A stretch of 54,435 bases of DNA. Origin: Thiorhodococcus mannitoliphagus. Its GTDB lineage: Bacteria; Pseudomonadota; Gammaproteobacteria; Chromatiales; Chromatiaceae. Both the position numbers and the translations under genes were made by a program. The stretch is from positions 1 to 54,435 of the forward strand of contig NZ_JAAIJR010000026.1 of assembly GCF_010915725.1 (NCBI RefSeq), in the 5' to 3' direction. Below the pieces are notes generated by a model. It saw nothing but the letters and a program-made list of their open reading frames with translations. It was not told the DNA's origin and did no database searches. Below, in pieces: positions 33,601 through 42,461 of the stretch; the first letter of the stretch is position 1; each line of letters starts with the position of its first letter.

Positions 33601-33777
33601 AGCGGCGCAGGCTCGGAGACACGGATGGTCATCGGCACAGTCATCCTGGCTGGCGTCTTGGCGGCAACCTTCTTTACCCTCTTCGTGGTACCCGTCGCCT
33701 ATGATCTACTCGCGCGCCATACCGGCTCACCGGGCGACGTCAAGCGGCGACTGGAGCATGAATTGAGCGAATCCTGA
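30664..33777 (+). CDS. RND efflux permease (HAE-1 family)
   Basis: A 1037-residue proton-driven inner-membrane pump with the standard fold of twelve spans and two large periplasmic loops. The start is GTG at 30664, inside the adaptor stop. It opens MIISDISITRPVLASVLSM, typical of the family. TM4 carries the proton-relay Asp pair (AIGLVVDDAIVVLENIHR) and TM10 the partner Lys (GLSAKNGILIVEF). Sequence and length place it with hydrophobe/amphiphile exporters (drugs, bile salts, aromatic compounds) rather than metal pumps. Substrate is not predictable. It would need an outer-membrane channel from elsewhere. Confidence 0.94.
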   Translation: MIISDISITRPVLASVLSMLLVAFGLVSFDRLPLRQYPDTDPPVVSIETIYPGAAAIVVENRITQLIEDRIAGIEGIRTIESTSEDGRSQVNVEFSIDRDIDGAANDIRDRVSAILDQLPAETEPPEIQKVDSNEDVIMWLNLTSDQMTVPELTDYARRYLVDRFSVLDGVARVRIGGSQVFAMRVWLDRKALAARGLTVADVEDALRAENLELPAGEVESIDRQFTVRVNRNFNSAEDFARLVLARGEDGYLVRLSDVARVERGTEEDRTFFRGNAVPMVGIGIIKQSTANTIAVAEAAKAEMTRINPTLPKGMAIKQSYDTSVFVKDAILEVYKTLGIAIGLVILVIYLFLGSVRATLVPAVTVPVSIVATFTVLLALGFSINILTLLALVLAIGLVVDDAIVVLENIHRRMEEHGETRLVAAYRGTRQVGFAVIATTLVLASVFIPIAFLQGDIGRLFAEFALTMVAAVVFSSFVALSLSAMLASKVLPQSHGGKASGGSLLELTDRAFDWVRRGYARLLGFLMRQAWIVVLSLVATIGAAAWLFQHIPQEYTPKEDRGAFFILVNGPEGASHAYMKTYMNEIERRLLPYAESGEALRVLVRTPRSFSSTATFNSGIVIIVLADYAERRSAWAIMGEIRAKLADLPGVKAFPVMRQGFGGRTQKPVQFVLGGGTYEELAQWRDRLLAEIEKDNPGLIGIDWDYKETKPQLEVEIDYDRAADLGVTVGTIGRTLETMLGSRKVTTYLESGEEYDVILEGERDTQRTPGSLDNLYVSSSRSDALIPLANLVKVTESADSQSLNRFNRIRAITLEASLSDDLALGEALSYLERKVREHLPERAQIDYKGQSRDLRSSSQGVLFVFLLGIAVVYLVLAAQFESWVHPFVIMLTVPLAMGGALLGLWATDQTLNIYSQIGLIMLVGLSAKNGILIVEFANQLRDQGWEFRAALLEASSVRLRPILMTGITTAAGSIPLLLSSGAGSETRMVIGTVILAGVLAATFFTLFVVPVAYDLLARHTGSPGDVKRRLEHELSES

Positions 33778-33840
33778 GCCGAGTGAAACCTGAGCGACTC
33801 AGCCTTGCGGCGCTTGCCGATCTCATGCGGAGCCAAATCC

Positions 33841-34212
33841 ATGCCGAGCAACTTGCCGATCTACCTCGCTGCCCTGACGGCTATTGGGATGCTGATCCTG
33901 CTTTGGGTGCTGACCCGCTACATGCAGCGAAAGCACCGAACCCTGGCCTTCGCGCCGAGCTTATTGGAGGGACGTCACTACCGCTGCCCCGACTGCGGTC
34001 GCGACATGCGCATCGGGTGGGTGATGCTAGGCCGCGGCGCCATCTGGTCTCCCCTCGACAAGGGGCCGCCAGGGAGCTTCGCCCACATTGGCTCCGCACT
34101 GCCCAACACCATCAGTATGGCGCTCAAGCCAGCAAGCAATCTCAGCTGGCATTGTCCGGATTGTCAGCTGCTCATCGTCGACCACTCGACGCTGATCAGC
34201 CCGCCCAAGTGA
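33841..34212 (+). CDS. Small membrane protein with zinc-ribbon motifs
   Basis: A 123-residue protein of unknown function. One N-terminal membrane span (about 6-24) is followed by a basic stretch. Two CPDC pairs, HYRCPDCGRDM and SWHCPDCQLLIV, about 70 residues apart, would bind one zinc ion between them. The start at 33841 has GGAG eight bases upstream; in-frame ATG at 33805 is less likely. It follows the RND pump gene by 63 nt on the same strand and is probably co-transcribed. I know of no established role for such a protein in RND efflux. Confidence 0.72.
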   Translation: MPSNLPIYLAALTAIGMLILLWVLTRYMQRKHRTLAFAPSLLEGRHYRCPDCGRDMRIGWVMLGRGAIWSPLDKGPPGSFAHIGSALPNTISMALKPASNLSWHCPDCQLLIVDHSTLISPPK

Positions 34213-34273
34213 GACTGAGCTAAGGCGCGCCTAAACATGGGGGACAGGCGCGACGGATGCACCTGATTGGGAT

Positions 34274-34312
34274 CCCGGCGCTCAGCGCCGGGTGCGCTGA
34301 GCGCGCAGAGGA
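34274..34312. terminator. Hairpin cluster after the RND operon
   Basis: CCCGGCGC-TCA-GCGCCGGG (34274-34292) is a perfect 8-bp stem. It is followed at once by GCGCTGAGCGC, which can pair with part of the first stem, so two alternative folds exist. A TTTTT run comes about 15-20 nt later. It probably ends transcription of the efflux operon. Confidence 0.5.
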
Positions 34313-34485
34313 CGTGATTTTTGCCGCACATCCCTGTGCTGCGCACAATTCAGGCGACTCAGCGAGGACCGCCCGAGGGCCTTTGTCCGGGGATCGAGAC
34401 GCTTGAGATCGCACAAGGCAGCCATGCCGCGAGTCGGATGCAGGGCTGGGATGCTGCGCCCTAGGAGCGCTGGCTCCAGGTCCCG

Positions 34486-34866
34486 TCAGTTATCTTGTGC
34501 CCCTTGTGAAATCCAGCTCCCGATGAGAGCGATCTGTGGGTCAGTAAGCGGATCCTTCTGATGCGGCATGCGGATGGACGGATCGACCTCACCCGCAACC
34601 AAGCGATAGAGGCTGCTCGAGAGCGAGTCACCCGGGACGATCACGGGGCCGAACTTGGTCCCCTTCATCAGCGAGTCATAGGACTCGATCAGAAAACCGC
34701 TGGCCTCGAACCCGGCACCACCCTTCAGATGACATTCGGCACAGTGCGTTTGCAGAATCGGCTGAACGTCTTCGGAAAAGCTCACCTGCGGATCTTGGCC
34801 ACAGCCAACAAGCATGAGTGCGGCTGGCAGCCCAAGGACGGTGGAATATTTCATGATTTTTCTCAT
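34486..34866 (-). CDS. Small c-type cytochrome lipoprotein
   Basis: A 126-residue exported protein. The signal peptide ends in a lipobox (LMLVGCGQ, about Cys22), so it is probably lipid-anchored. One haem-binding CAECH motif occurs in VQPILQTHCAECHLKGG. A late Met (SIRMPHQKDPL) is the probable sixth ligand. The DVQPILQTHCAECH pattern resembles the short cytochrome domains found in planctomycete-type and other c-type cytochromes. AGGAG lies eight bases before the ATG. It sits downstream of rnhB on the same strand but 340 nt away, so it is probably a separate unit. Its electron partner is unknown. Confidence 0.82.
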   Translation of the reverse strand: MRKIMKYSTVLGLPAALMLVGCGQDPQVSFSEDVQPILQTHCAECHLKGGAGFEASGFLIESYDSLMKGTKFGPVIVPGDSLSSSLYRLVAGEVDPSIRMPHQKDPLTDPQIALIGSWISQGAQDN

Positions 34867-35205
34867 TTCGTTATCTCCTTCATCGGACAGATCAAGGCTG
34901 TGCGTGCAGCCACCGAATCACTTCGCCACCGGCTAACCCGTCCTTCGGGCAACGAAGCACCTGCACCGAAGGCGGAGCGTCTGACGCTCTAACCATAGCG
35001 CCTGTGCGTTGGAAAAAACTATGAACAAGGCAACAGTTTGAGGGGACGAGGGATAGACTTTTTCTATGACAGCGGGGAAGAAGCGTTGCGGACCCGCTGA
35101 AGGGAAGAGGAAAAACTCGGAACGCAATGCCAAAACAAGGCTTTGCGCTGGCGGTTGAAAACTGATCGCTCTACTTGGGTTTGTCCGCTTGGCGCTGCCC
35201 GCAGT
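34867..35205. other. Spacer between cytochrome gene and rnhB
   Basis: I see no gene or strong hairpin here. It should include the promoter of the cytochrome gene and the 3' end of the long lpx-bam cluster. Confidence 0.4.
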
Positions 35206-35781
35206 TCAACGAGTTTCCTTGGACTCAAGGATGCGCCTCACCGGGCCGAAGCTCGAGCGATGGTGGGGCGTGGGGCCAAGGCGTGCGAGGGCCGCGAGGT
35301 GCGCGGCCGTCGGGTAGCCCTTGTGTGAGGCAAAGCCATATCCCGGCCAGGCGTCGTCTAAGCGCTCCATGAGGCGATCACGAGCCACTTTGGCGAGGAT
35401 GGATGCGGCGCCAATCTCCAAGACCAAGCCATCGCCGCCGACGATCGCCTGCGCATCCATCCTGAGCCTGGGGCAGCGATTGCCGTCGACAAGGACAAGA
35501 CCGGGAACCACCTCCAGCGTCGCAACCGCACGCTGCATGGCGAGCAGAGATGCCTGTAGGATGTTGTACTGGTCGATCTCCTCCACGCTCGCGGAGGCGA
35601 TCGACCAGGCCAGCGCGGACTCGCGAATCTCGACATCGAGACGCTCGCGCCGAGCCGCCGTCAGGCGTTTCGAGTCAGTGATTCCAGACAAGGGTTGCAC
35701 CGAGGGCAAGATCACCGCGGCCGCATAGACGGGGCCGGCTAAAGGCCCGCGGCCGGCCTCGTCGACCCCTGCGATTAGCAC
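35206..35781 (-). CDS. rnhB: Ribonuclease HII
   Basis: Removes ribonucleotides from DNA and cleaves RNA-DNA hybrids. It has 191 residues. The first metal-binding motif is [15 protein letters not shown] (Asp and Glu), with later acidic residues in LVDGNRCP and [10 protein letters not shown]. The start overlaps the end of lpxB by 7 nt. In many gammaproteobacteria rnhB closes the lpxD-fabZ-lpxA-lpxB block, as it does here. The gene dnaE, which often follows in enteric bacteria, is absent. Confidence 0.95.
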   Translation of the reverse strand: MLIAGVDEAGRGPLAGPVYAAAVILPSVQPLSGITDSKRLTAARRERLDVEIRESALAWSIASASVEEIDQYNILQASLLAMQRAVATLEVVPGLVLVDGNRCPRLRMDAQAIVGGDGLVLEIGAASILAKVARDRLMERLDDAWPGYGFASHKGYPTAAHLAALARLGPTPHHRSSFGPVRRILESKETR

Positions 35782-36962
35782 GCGACACCCCTCCCCGAGG
35801 CCGGATGGCCGATGAGACCCAAGACCGCGATCGCGGCCGAATCGGCGGCATTCCGACGCAGGTGACGATGAATCCTGTCGTATTCAGCGGCGATGAAACG
35901 ACGATGCTCGGCGTTGTCCAGCAGGTCAAGGAGCGCTGGCGCCAACAACTCCGGACGGCAGCGATCCTGAAGAAACTCGGGGGCCAGCTCACGACCAACC
36001 AGCAGGTTCGCCATGGCCACATAAGGCACCTTGACCAGCCGCAGCGCCTTGACGAGATGGTAGGAGAGGGGATGGACGCGGTAACCCACCACCATGGGAC
36101 GCTTCAACAACAGGGCCTCCAAGGTCGCGGTACCTGAGGCCGTCAGCACGCAGTCGGCCGCCGCCAGCGCGTCACGACTTCGGCCATCCACGAGATGAAT
36201 GGGTAGCTGAGGTGCTCGACGCTGAAGCGTCGCCTCGAACAAGGTGCGCAGACGCTTGCTCACCATGGGCGCCACAAAGGTCAAGTCCGGCTTGGCCTCG
36301 ACGCAGCGCAGAGCGGTCGCGATAAAGGGTTCTGCCAAGCGCGAAACCTCGCCCATCCGGCTCCCCGGCAGGATAGCCATCAACTGGCCTTGGTCAGGCA
36401 AGCCGAGCCCCTGGCGCGCCGCAGCGCGATCGACGTCCAGCGGGATCTCTTCGGCCAGCGGATGCCCGACGTAGGTCGCAGGGACCTCATGCTCGCGCAG
36501 AAAGGCCTCCTCGAAGGGAAAGATGCTGAGCATCAAATCGACGGCGCGACGGATCCCATGGACTCTGCCGGGACGCCAGGCCCAAACGGTGGGGCTGACG
36601 AAATGAACCGTGCGAATGCCCTTGTCACGTAAGCGGCGCTCAAGCCCGAGATTGAAGTCCGGGGCGTCCACGCCGATGAAGACATCGGGTGGATTGGCGA
36701 CAAAATAGCGCTCGAGTTCGGTGCGAATGGAAAGCAGCTCACGCAAGTGCGCGAGCACCTCTGTCAGGCCCATGACGGCAAGACGCTCTTGATCGAAGAG
36801 GGTGCTGCATCCGGCCTCCAACATGCGGGGGCCCGCGACACCCACGAACCGAGCATCTGGAACCCGCGCCCGAATCGCCCGGATCAGAGAGGCCCCGAGG
36901 AGATCCCCTGACGCCTCGTTGGCGACGATGCCAACGACGAGTGAGGCCGTGCGCTCAACCAT
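35775..36962 (-). CDS. lpxB: Lipid-A-disaccharide synthase
   Basis: Joins UDP-2,3-diacylglucosamine and lipid X to make the lipid A disaccharide at the inner membrane (GT19). It has 395 residues. Family motifs: [53 protein letters not shown] and PGSRMGEV. It lies 132 nt downstream of lpxA and overlaps rnhB. Confidence 0.96.
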   Translation of the reverse strand: MVERTASLVVGIVANEASGDLLGASLIRAIRARVPDARFVGVAGPRMLEAGCSTLFDQERLAVMGLTEVLAHLRELLSIRTELERYFVANPPDVFIGVDAPDFNLGLERRLRDKGIRTVHFVSPTVWAWRPGRVHGIRRAVDLMLSIFPFEEAFLREHEVPATYVGHPLAEEIPLDVDRAAARQGLGLPDQGQLMAILPGSRMGEVSRLAEPFIATALRCVEAKPDLTFVAPMVSKRLRTLFEATLQRRAPQLPIHLVDGRSRDALAAADCVLTASGTATLEALLLKRPMVVGYRVHPLSYHLVKALRLVKVPYVAMANLLVGRELAPEFLQDRCRPELLAPALLDLLDNAEHRRFIAAEYDRIHRHLRRNAADSAAIAVLGLIGHPASGRGVAC

Positions 36963-37094
36963 GCTCGGCGCTCCCTGAGCATGCGCACCAATGGGCTGCC
37001 AAGGCAGCTCGCCGTCCTGAGATCCAGAAGCGCGAGGAAAGCGGATCGACCAGCGGCTGACCCAGTCGTGAATGAGAAGAGGCGCGCTGCGGCA

Positions 37095-37865
37095 TCAACG
37101 AATGATGCTTCGGGCGGACGCCGAGATGAAATCGAGCAGTGCCTTCAGCTCGGGCGCACCCTCAGTCATGCCAAGAATGCGCTCAACGGCCTGGTCACGC
37201 CTGAGATTGGCCATGTAGAGCGCCCGATAGGCACGCTTGATGGCCTGGATGGAATCGGCGGGAAAACCCCGCCGCCGCAGCCCTTCCGCGTTGATCCCGT
37301 GCGGCTCGGCAGGATGGCCGCCCACCATGACGTAGGGAGGCACGTCCTTCGACAGCACCGAGCCCATGGCGCAAAAGGCATGCGCCCCGATGCGGCAGAA
37401 CTGATGGACGATGGTGAAGCCGCCCAGGATGGCCCAATCATGGATCTCAACGTGCCCGCCCAGCGAGGCGGCATTCGCCATGATGACGTGATCTCCGATC
37501 ACGCAGTCATGGGCAACATGGGTATAGGCCATGAAGAGATTGTCATCGCCAATCCGCGTCACCCCTTTATCTTGGGCGGTTCCGCGATGCAGGGTGACAA
37601 ACTCGCGAATCTGGTTGCGGTCGCCAATCTCTAGCCGCGTCGGCTCGCCGCCGTACTTCTTGTCCTGAGGATCCTCCCCGACGGAGGCAAACTGGAAGAT
37701 CCTGTTGTCTCGTCCGATCCGCATCGGGCCTTTGAGCACCACGTGCGGCCCGATCTGGGTTCCCGCATCGATCTCTACACTGGCGCCAATGACAGCGAAG
37801 GGGCCGACTTCGACACTGGAGTCGAGCACGGCGCCAGCATCAATGACGGCCGTCGGATGGATCAA
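37095..37865 (-). CDS. lpxA: UDP-N-acetylglucosamine O-acyltransferase LpxA
   Basis: First step of lipid A synthesis: transfers a hydroxyacyl chain from acyl carrier protein to UDP-GlcNAc. A left-handed beta-helix of hexapeptide repeats with the catalytic His region [11 protein letters not shown] propose a TTG start at 37865, which overlaps the fabZ stop (TTGA) and gives [13 protein letters not shown], matching the normal LpxA N-terminus and 256 residues. The first ATG of the frame (37889) would add eight residues inside fabZ. Confidence 0.94.
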   Translation of the reverse strand: MIHPTAVIDAGAVLDSSVEVGPFAVIGASVEIDAGTQIGPHVVLKGPMRIGRDNRIFQFASVGEDPQDKKYGGEPTRLEIGDRNQIREFVTLHRGTAQDKGVTRIGDDNLFMAYTHVAHDCVIGDHVIMANAASLGGHVEIHDWAILGGFTIVHQFCRIGAHAFCAMGSVLSKDVPPYVMVGGHPAEPHGINAEGLRRRGFPADSIQAIKRAYRALYMANLRRDQAVERILGMTEGAPELKALLDFISASARSIIR

Positions 37866-38392
37866 GCGGTAAAGTCTCTTGCGGTACACATGATCTCGGC
37901 GGTGGCGACGACACGATCGTCGACCCTCGCCTCACCATCGAACTTCCAGATTCCACGCCGCACCGGCCCCAGCTTGACTTCCATGATCAGCTGATCGCCG
38001 GGCTCGACCGGCCGCTTAAACCGAGCCTTGTCGATGCCGACGAAATAGTAGAGCGACTCTCTACCGACCTCTTCCGGGCGCGATGCCATCGCCAGCAGCC
38101 CCGTCGCCTGAGCCATCGCCTCGACGATGAGGACGCCGGGCATGACAGGGCGCACCGGAAAATGCCCAGTAAAGAACGGCTCATTGAAGCTGACGTTCTT
38201 GAGTGCAACGAGATAGTCGTTGACCTTGAAATCGATGACCTTGTCGACCAAAAGAAAGGGATAGCGGTGCGGCAAGAGGCTCAGCACCTTGTGAATATCC
38301 ATCGTGCTCACAAATGTCTCCGCACTCTTGTCTTGCTCTGTACTGCCGTCCTGCTCTTGGGAATTCATCGGCGCCTGATGTGATCCATCCAT
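37862..38392 (-). CDS. fabZ: 3-hydroxyacyl-[acyl-carrier-protein] dehydratase FabZ
   Basis: Dehydrates 3-hydroxyacyl-ACP in fatty acid elongation, competing with LpxA for hydroxyacyl-ACP; clustering with lpx genes is usual. The hot-dog core runs from [22 protein letters not shown], with catalytic His in [17 protein letters not shown] and Glu in LIVEAMAQ. From the ATG at 38392, which overlaps the lpxD stop (TGATG), the protein has 176 residues, with about 25-30 extra polar residues (Gln/Ser/Glu/Asp-rich) before the normal start. ATGs at 38368 and 38302 could be used instead. Confidence 0.94.
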   Translation of the reverse strand: MDGSHQAPMNSQEQDGSTEQDKSAETFVSTMDIHKVLSLLPHRYPFLLVDKVIDFKVNDYLVALKNVSFNEPFFTGHFPVRPVMPGVLIVEAMAQATGLLAMASRPEEVGRESLYYFVGIDKARFKRPVEPGDQLIMEVKLGPVRRGIWKFDGEARVDDRVVATAEIMCTARDFTA

Positions 38393-39438
38393 CAGGATTC
38401 GCTCCGGCCTTTCTTTTCGCTCATTTTTTCAATTGCTGCTTCTAGTTGTTTCACCCGGCGCACAAGCTTGTCGAGATGCCTGAAACGCGCCACATTGCGC
38501 CTCCAGTCCCCGCTCGGCATCGCTGGGATGCCGCTGCTGTAGGACCCTGGCTGCGTGAATGATCGCGTGACCATCGCCATGCCGGCGAAATGAACATCGT
38601 CGCCAATCTCGAGATGCCCGGCCATGCCGACCGCACCGGCGATCGTGCAGTTGCGTCCGATCCGGGTCGACCCCGAGATGCCGGTATTCGCTGCTACTGC
38701 CGTGTTCTCGCCGACGACAACGTTGTGACCGATTTGGATATGGTTATCCAGCTTGACACCGTTGCCAATCACAGTGTTCTCAATGGCGCCGCGATCCACC
38801 GATGTATTGGCCCCGATCTCGACATCATCGCCAAGCACCGCGCGGCCGATCTGCGGGATCCGCACCCAGCGCGAACCATCTCGCGCGAATCCAAAGCCTT
38901 CGCGGCCAATCACCGCACCCGGGTGGATCAACGCCCGCTTTCCGACCTGCGTCCCCGTGCAAAGCGTCACGCGGGCGACCAGCCGACTATCATCGCCGAC
39001 GCTCACCCCCTCGCCCAGAATGCATCCTGGGCCAACAAAGACACGGGCGCCGACGACTGCGCCGGCCTCCACGACCGCCGTGGGGCCAATCCATGCGGAC
39101 GCGTCGATCTGGGCGCTCGGATCCACGACCGCGGAGGGATGCACGCCGCCAACCACCGACGGCGCCGGGTAGAGAATGCATGCGGCCCGCGCATAGGTGA
39201 GGTAAGGATTCTCACTGATGAGCACAGCAACCTTGGCGAGATCCGCATCAGCTTCCTTCAGGATCACCGCACCGGCGCGCGTATGAACCAGATGATCGCG
39301 ATACTTGGAGTCGCCGAGAAAACTGAGACTCCGCGAATCGGCATTGGCGAGCTGGGCGACGCGCGACACCACGGACTCGCCGTCACCCCGCAAGGGAACG
39401 CCCAAGCGCGTGGAGAGTTCTTTGAGACGGACCTCCAA
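38392..39438 (-). CDS. lpxD: UDP-3-O-acylglucosamine N-acyltransferase LpxD
   Basis: Third step of lipid A synthesis: adds the N-linked hydroxyacyl chain. It has 348 residues: an N-terminal uridine-binding domain ([24 protein letters not shown]), a hexapeptide-repeat beta-helix with catalytic His in [13 protein letters not shown], and a C-terminal helix ([16 protein letters not shown]). It lies 80 nt after the Skp-like gene and overlaps fabZ by one base. Confidence 0.96.
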   Translation of the reverse strand: MEVRLKELSTRLGVPLRGDGESVVSRVAQLANADSRSLSFLGDSKYRDHLVHTRAGAVILKEADADLAKVAVLISENPYLTYARAACILYPAPSVVGGVHPSAVVDPSAQIDASAWIGPTAVVEAGAVVGARVFVGPGCILGEGVSVGDDSRLVARVTLCTGTQVGKRALIHPGAVIGREGFGFARDGSRWVRIPQIGRAVLGDDVEIGANTSVDRGAIENTVIGNGVKLDNHIQIGHNVVVGENTAVAANTGISGSTRIGRNCTIAGAVGMAGHLEIGDDVHFAGMAMVTRSFTQPGSYSSGIPAMPSGDWRRNVARFRHLDKLVRRVKQLEAAIEKMSEKKGRSES

Positions 39439-39518
39439 TGGATTGATCTCCGGGGCAGGCTGCGTTTTCGTCGGACCCTGCTAGTGTTTCCGTGCCAGGC
39501 AGGCACCGCGCACCGGCG

Positions 39519-40034
39519 TCACTTCTTCTCGAAGACTTCTTTCAGGCGCTCGATGACGAGATCCGAAATGTCAATACGAGGATTGGAATACACCAAACCA
39601 TCGCTGATGATGAGGTCGATGTTCTGCTCCTTGGCCAGCTCGACGACCACTTCCTGCACTTGCCGCCCCAGCTTCGTCCTCAACTCGTTCTGACGCAGGG
39701 CGAAGTCCTCTTGGAACTCATCGCGGGCGTATTTGACACGGCGCGTGCGACTTCGGATATCGTTTTGCAAACGCTGTATCTCGCTCTCGCTCATGAGCGG
39801 ACCATCCTTTTCGAGCTGGCGCTGCAGCGCGGCGATCTGCTCCTGCTGCACTCTGAGTTCACGCTCACGGTCTTCGATCTCGGTCTGCAGCGCATCGCGC
39901 GCCGCCTCATACTGCGGCGACTGCTCCACAACCCGGTTGGGATCCACCACGGCGATGCGGTAGTCGCCCGCCTCGACCTGAGTCAAGGCGAGCACACCAG
40001 AGAGCGCCGCCATGCAAAGCAGATGCGTCTTCAC
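39519..40034 (-). CDS. skp: OmpH/Skp-family periplasmic chaperone
   Basis: A 171-residue exported chaperone that holds unfolded outer-membrane proteins for the BAM complex. Signal peptide MKTHLLCMAALSGVLALTQVEA is followed by a beta segment (YRIAVVDPNRVVEQSPQY) and a long charged coiled coil (about 45-125) that forms the tentacles of the trimer. Its place between bamA and lpxD is the canonical one. Confidence 0.93.
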   Translation of the reverse strand: MKTHLLCMAALSGVLALTQVEAGDYRIAVVDPNRVVEQSPQYEAARDALQTEIEDRERELRVQQEQIAALQRQLEKDGPLMSESEIQRLQNDIRSRTRRVKYARDEFQEDFALRQNELRTKLGRQVQEVVVELAKEQNIDLIISDGLVYSNPRIDISDLVIERLKEVFEKK

Positions 40035-40051
40035 AACAAGCCCCGCTTACG

Positions 40052-42382
40052 CTAGAAGGTTTGACCGAATCCGAACTGGAACATCTGAGTGTCGTCGCCG
40101 TCCTTTTCGTTGAGCGGAAAGGCCAGGCTGAGCGAGAGCGCGCCAACCGGCGACAACCAGGTGACTGACAGCCCGGACGAGTAGCGCAAATCGCCGATGT
40201 CGAAACCGTTGGGTGTGAGCAGGTCGGAATCATAGGTCGACCACACATTACCGAAGTCGAGGAAGGCACCTAAGCGCAACGTCTTCTCGAACTGACCACC
40301 AACGGGCGCGGGCGCAAACAACTCGAGGCTACCGACGAGCTTGAGATTTCCGCCAACCGGATCGTCGGTGCTGATCTCGCGCGGCCCCAGCGAGTTGGCT
40401 ACCCAGCCACGCACAGAACGCGGGCCGCCAGCGTAGTAGTTCTCGAAGAAAGGCAGGTAGCTGATATCGCCGTAGCCATCGCCATAGGCGATATCCGCCT
40501 TGAGCGAGAACACGAAGCGCGACGTCAAGGGAACGAATTGCTGCCCCTCTAAGCCAACCTTGTAGTACTGAAGGTCACTGCCCGGCACCGCCAACTCGAC
40601 GGTGGCCGTCGTCAAGCTACCGCTTGTCGGGAAGATGGCGGTGTCGCGCGTATCGTTGACGTAGCTCGCGGAGATCAAGAAATCGTTAAAGGTGTTGCCG
40701 TTGTCTTCGACAAACTGCTGGGCGATGTCGGACTCACCTGCGGTGAAGTCCGTGTATTGATAGCGAAAGCCCAATCCGGCGCGGCTGGTGTCGGTAATCG
40801 GCAGGCCGAAGTTCACCCCAGCGATTCCGACGTCGGTCGAGTAGTCGGCACCGATCAGCTGGTCGAAATCCGTCTCACGATAAGAAAGATTGAAACCACG
40901 GCTGATCCCGTCCACGGTGTAGTAGGGATTGTTATAGCCGAGTTGATAGAGTCTCGTTGCCGAACTCGTGTTGAATGCCAGTGACACCCGTTTGCCCGTG
41001 CCGAGAAAGTTGTTCTGGGTCACGCTCGCGTTGAGCAGGAGGCCCTGGGATTGCGAGAAGCCGATGCCCGCGGCCAAGTTGCCGGCCGGCTTCTCCGTGA
41101 CGGAAACGTCCACGTCGACCTGATCAGAGGAACCAGGAACGGCTGGCGTCTCGATCGACACATCCTCGAAGTACCCCAGCCGCTGCAAACGCTCACGCGA
41201 CTTGCGAACAAGGTCGGCCGAGAACCAAGCGGTCTCGAGCTGGCGCATCTCGCGCCGCAGGACCTCGTCGCGCGTGCGGGTGTTGCCCTTCATGTTGACA
41301 CGGCGGACATAGACACGCTTTCCCGCATCCACGAAGAAGGTCACGGTGACCTCTTTGGCCTCTTCGTTGATCTCCGGAACCGTGTTGACGTTCGCAAAGG
41401 CGTAGCCCTCGTCGCCAAGTAAGTTCGAGATACGCTCGGCACTTTCGGTCGTGGCCTTGCGCGAGAAGTACTCGCCGCGCTTCAACTGGATGAGCGGAAA
41501 GAGCTGCTCGACAGGAACGGAAGGGTCACCGGCCAGCTTGATGTCACTCACCCGGAAGGGCGCTCCCTCCTCCACCGAGATGGTGACGTAGATCTCCTTC
41601 TTGTCGGCACTGATGGAGACCTGCGTCGACTTGATGTCGAACTTGATGTAGCCGCGGTCAAGGTAGAAGGAGCGCAGCGACTCGAGATCACCGGCGAGCT
41701 TTTGCTTCGAGTATTGGTCGTTCTTGCTGTAGAAGGAGTTCCAGCGGGTCGGCCCAAGCTCGAACTGCTTCAGCAGCTCATCGGTGTCGAAGGCTTGGTT
41801 GCCGATGATGTTGATCTGCTTGATACGTGCCGTCAGTCCCTCTGTGATATCGATGTTGATCGCAACACGATTCCGCTCGAGCGGGGAGACCGTCGACTGG
41901 ACGATGACGCCGTACTTACCGCGCGCGAAGTACTGGCGCTCCAGCTCCTGTTCGATCCGATCCAGCACGGAGCGGTTGAACACCCGCCCCTCCTTGAGAC
42001 CGATATCGGTCAGGGCCGCAGTCAGCGCCTCGGTGTCGATATCCTTATTGCCGGTGATCTTGATCTCGGCAATCGCGGGGCGCTCGCGAACCCAGATGAC
42101 CAAAACGCTCCCGTCGCGCTCGACCCGCACGTCGTCGAAGAAGCCGGTGCGATAAAGCGAGCGGATGATGCCGCCGGTGACGTCATCGCCCACCGTATCC
42201 CCGATCTGAACGGGCAGGTAATTGAAGACGGTCCCGGGCGCGATCCGCTGCAGTCCTTCGACCCGAATATCGGACACTTGGAAGACTTGAGCGAAGACTG
42301 GCAGCTGCACGAAGGCCAGCAGCAGGCACGTAAAAGCAGCCCGTCGAGCACCAGGGCTGAGATTCCAAGTGATGTTGCGCAA
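40052..42382 (-). CDS. bamA: Outer membrane protein assembly factor BamA
   Basis: The core of the BAM machine that inserts beta-barrel proteins into the outer membrane. It has 776 residues: a signal peptide, five POTRA domains (starting [23 protein letters not shown]), and a C-terminal 16-strand barrel with the loop-6 motif VRGW ([16 protein letters not shown]). The last residue is Phe (FGFGQTF), the usual barrel signal. It follows rseP by 79 nt. Confidence 0.97.
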   Translation of the reverse strand: MRNITWNLSPGARRAAFTCLLLAFVQLPVFAQVFQVSDIRVEGLQRIAPGTVFNYLPVQIGDTVGDDVTGGIIRSLYRTGFFDDVRVERDGSVLVIWVRERPAIAEIKITGNKDIDTEALTAALTDIGLKEGRVFNRSVLDRIEQELERQYFARGKYGVIVQSTVSPLERNRVAINIDITEGLTARIKQINIIGNQAFDTDELLKQFELGPTRWNSFYSKNDQYSKQKLAGDLESLRSFYLDRGYIKFDIKSTQVSISADKKEIYVTISVEEGAPFRVSDIKLAGDPSVPVEQLFPLIQLKRGEYFSRKATTESAERISNLLGDEGYAFANVNTVPEINEEAKEVTVTFFVDAGKRVYVRRVNMKGNTRTRDEVLRREMRQLETAWFSADLVRKSRERLQRLGYFEDVSIETPAVPGSSDQVDVDVSVTEKPAGNLAAGIGFSQSQGLLLNASVTQNNFLGTGKRVSLAFNTSSATRLYQLGYNNPYYTVDGISRGFNLSYRETDFDQLIGADYSTDVGIAGVNFGLPITDTSRAGLGFRYQYTDFTAGESDIAQQFVEDNGNTFNDFLISASYVNDTRDTAIFPTSGSLTTATVELAVPGSDLQYYKVGLEGQQFVPLTSRFVFSLKADIAYGDGYGDISYLPFFENYYAGGPRSVRGWVANSLGPREISTDDPVGGNLKLVGSLELFAPAPVGGQFEKTLRLGAFLDFGNVWSTYDSDLLTPNGFDIGDLRYSSGLSVTWLSPVGALSLSLAFPLNEKDGDDTQMFQFGFGQTF

Positions 42383-42461
42383 GATGGGCTCCCCTACATC
42401 AAGCCGAGGGCCGTCAGAGGGACGGCATCCAAGGCGCGCTAGTATAAGGGATCAGCCAGAA

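Noticed and set aside
30664-33777. RND pump considered as a metal (CusA/CzcA type) exporter
   Set aside because: Sequence opening, length and motifs follow the HAE-1 group, and no metal-binding neighbours other than the uncertain zinc-ribbon protein are present.
33783-34223. Alternative plus-strand frame of 146 codons overlapping the zinc-ribbon protein
   Set aside because: The overlapping frame with a membrane span and paired CPDC motifs is clearly the better coding candidate.
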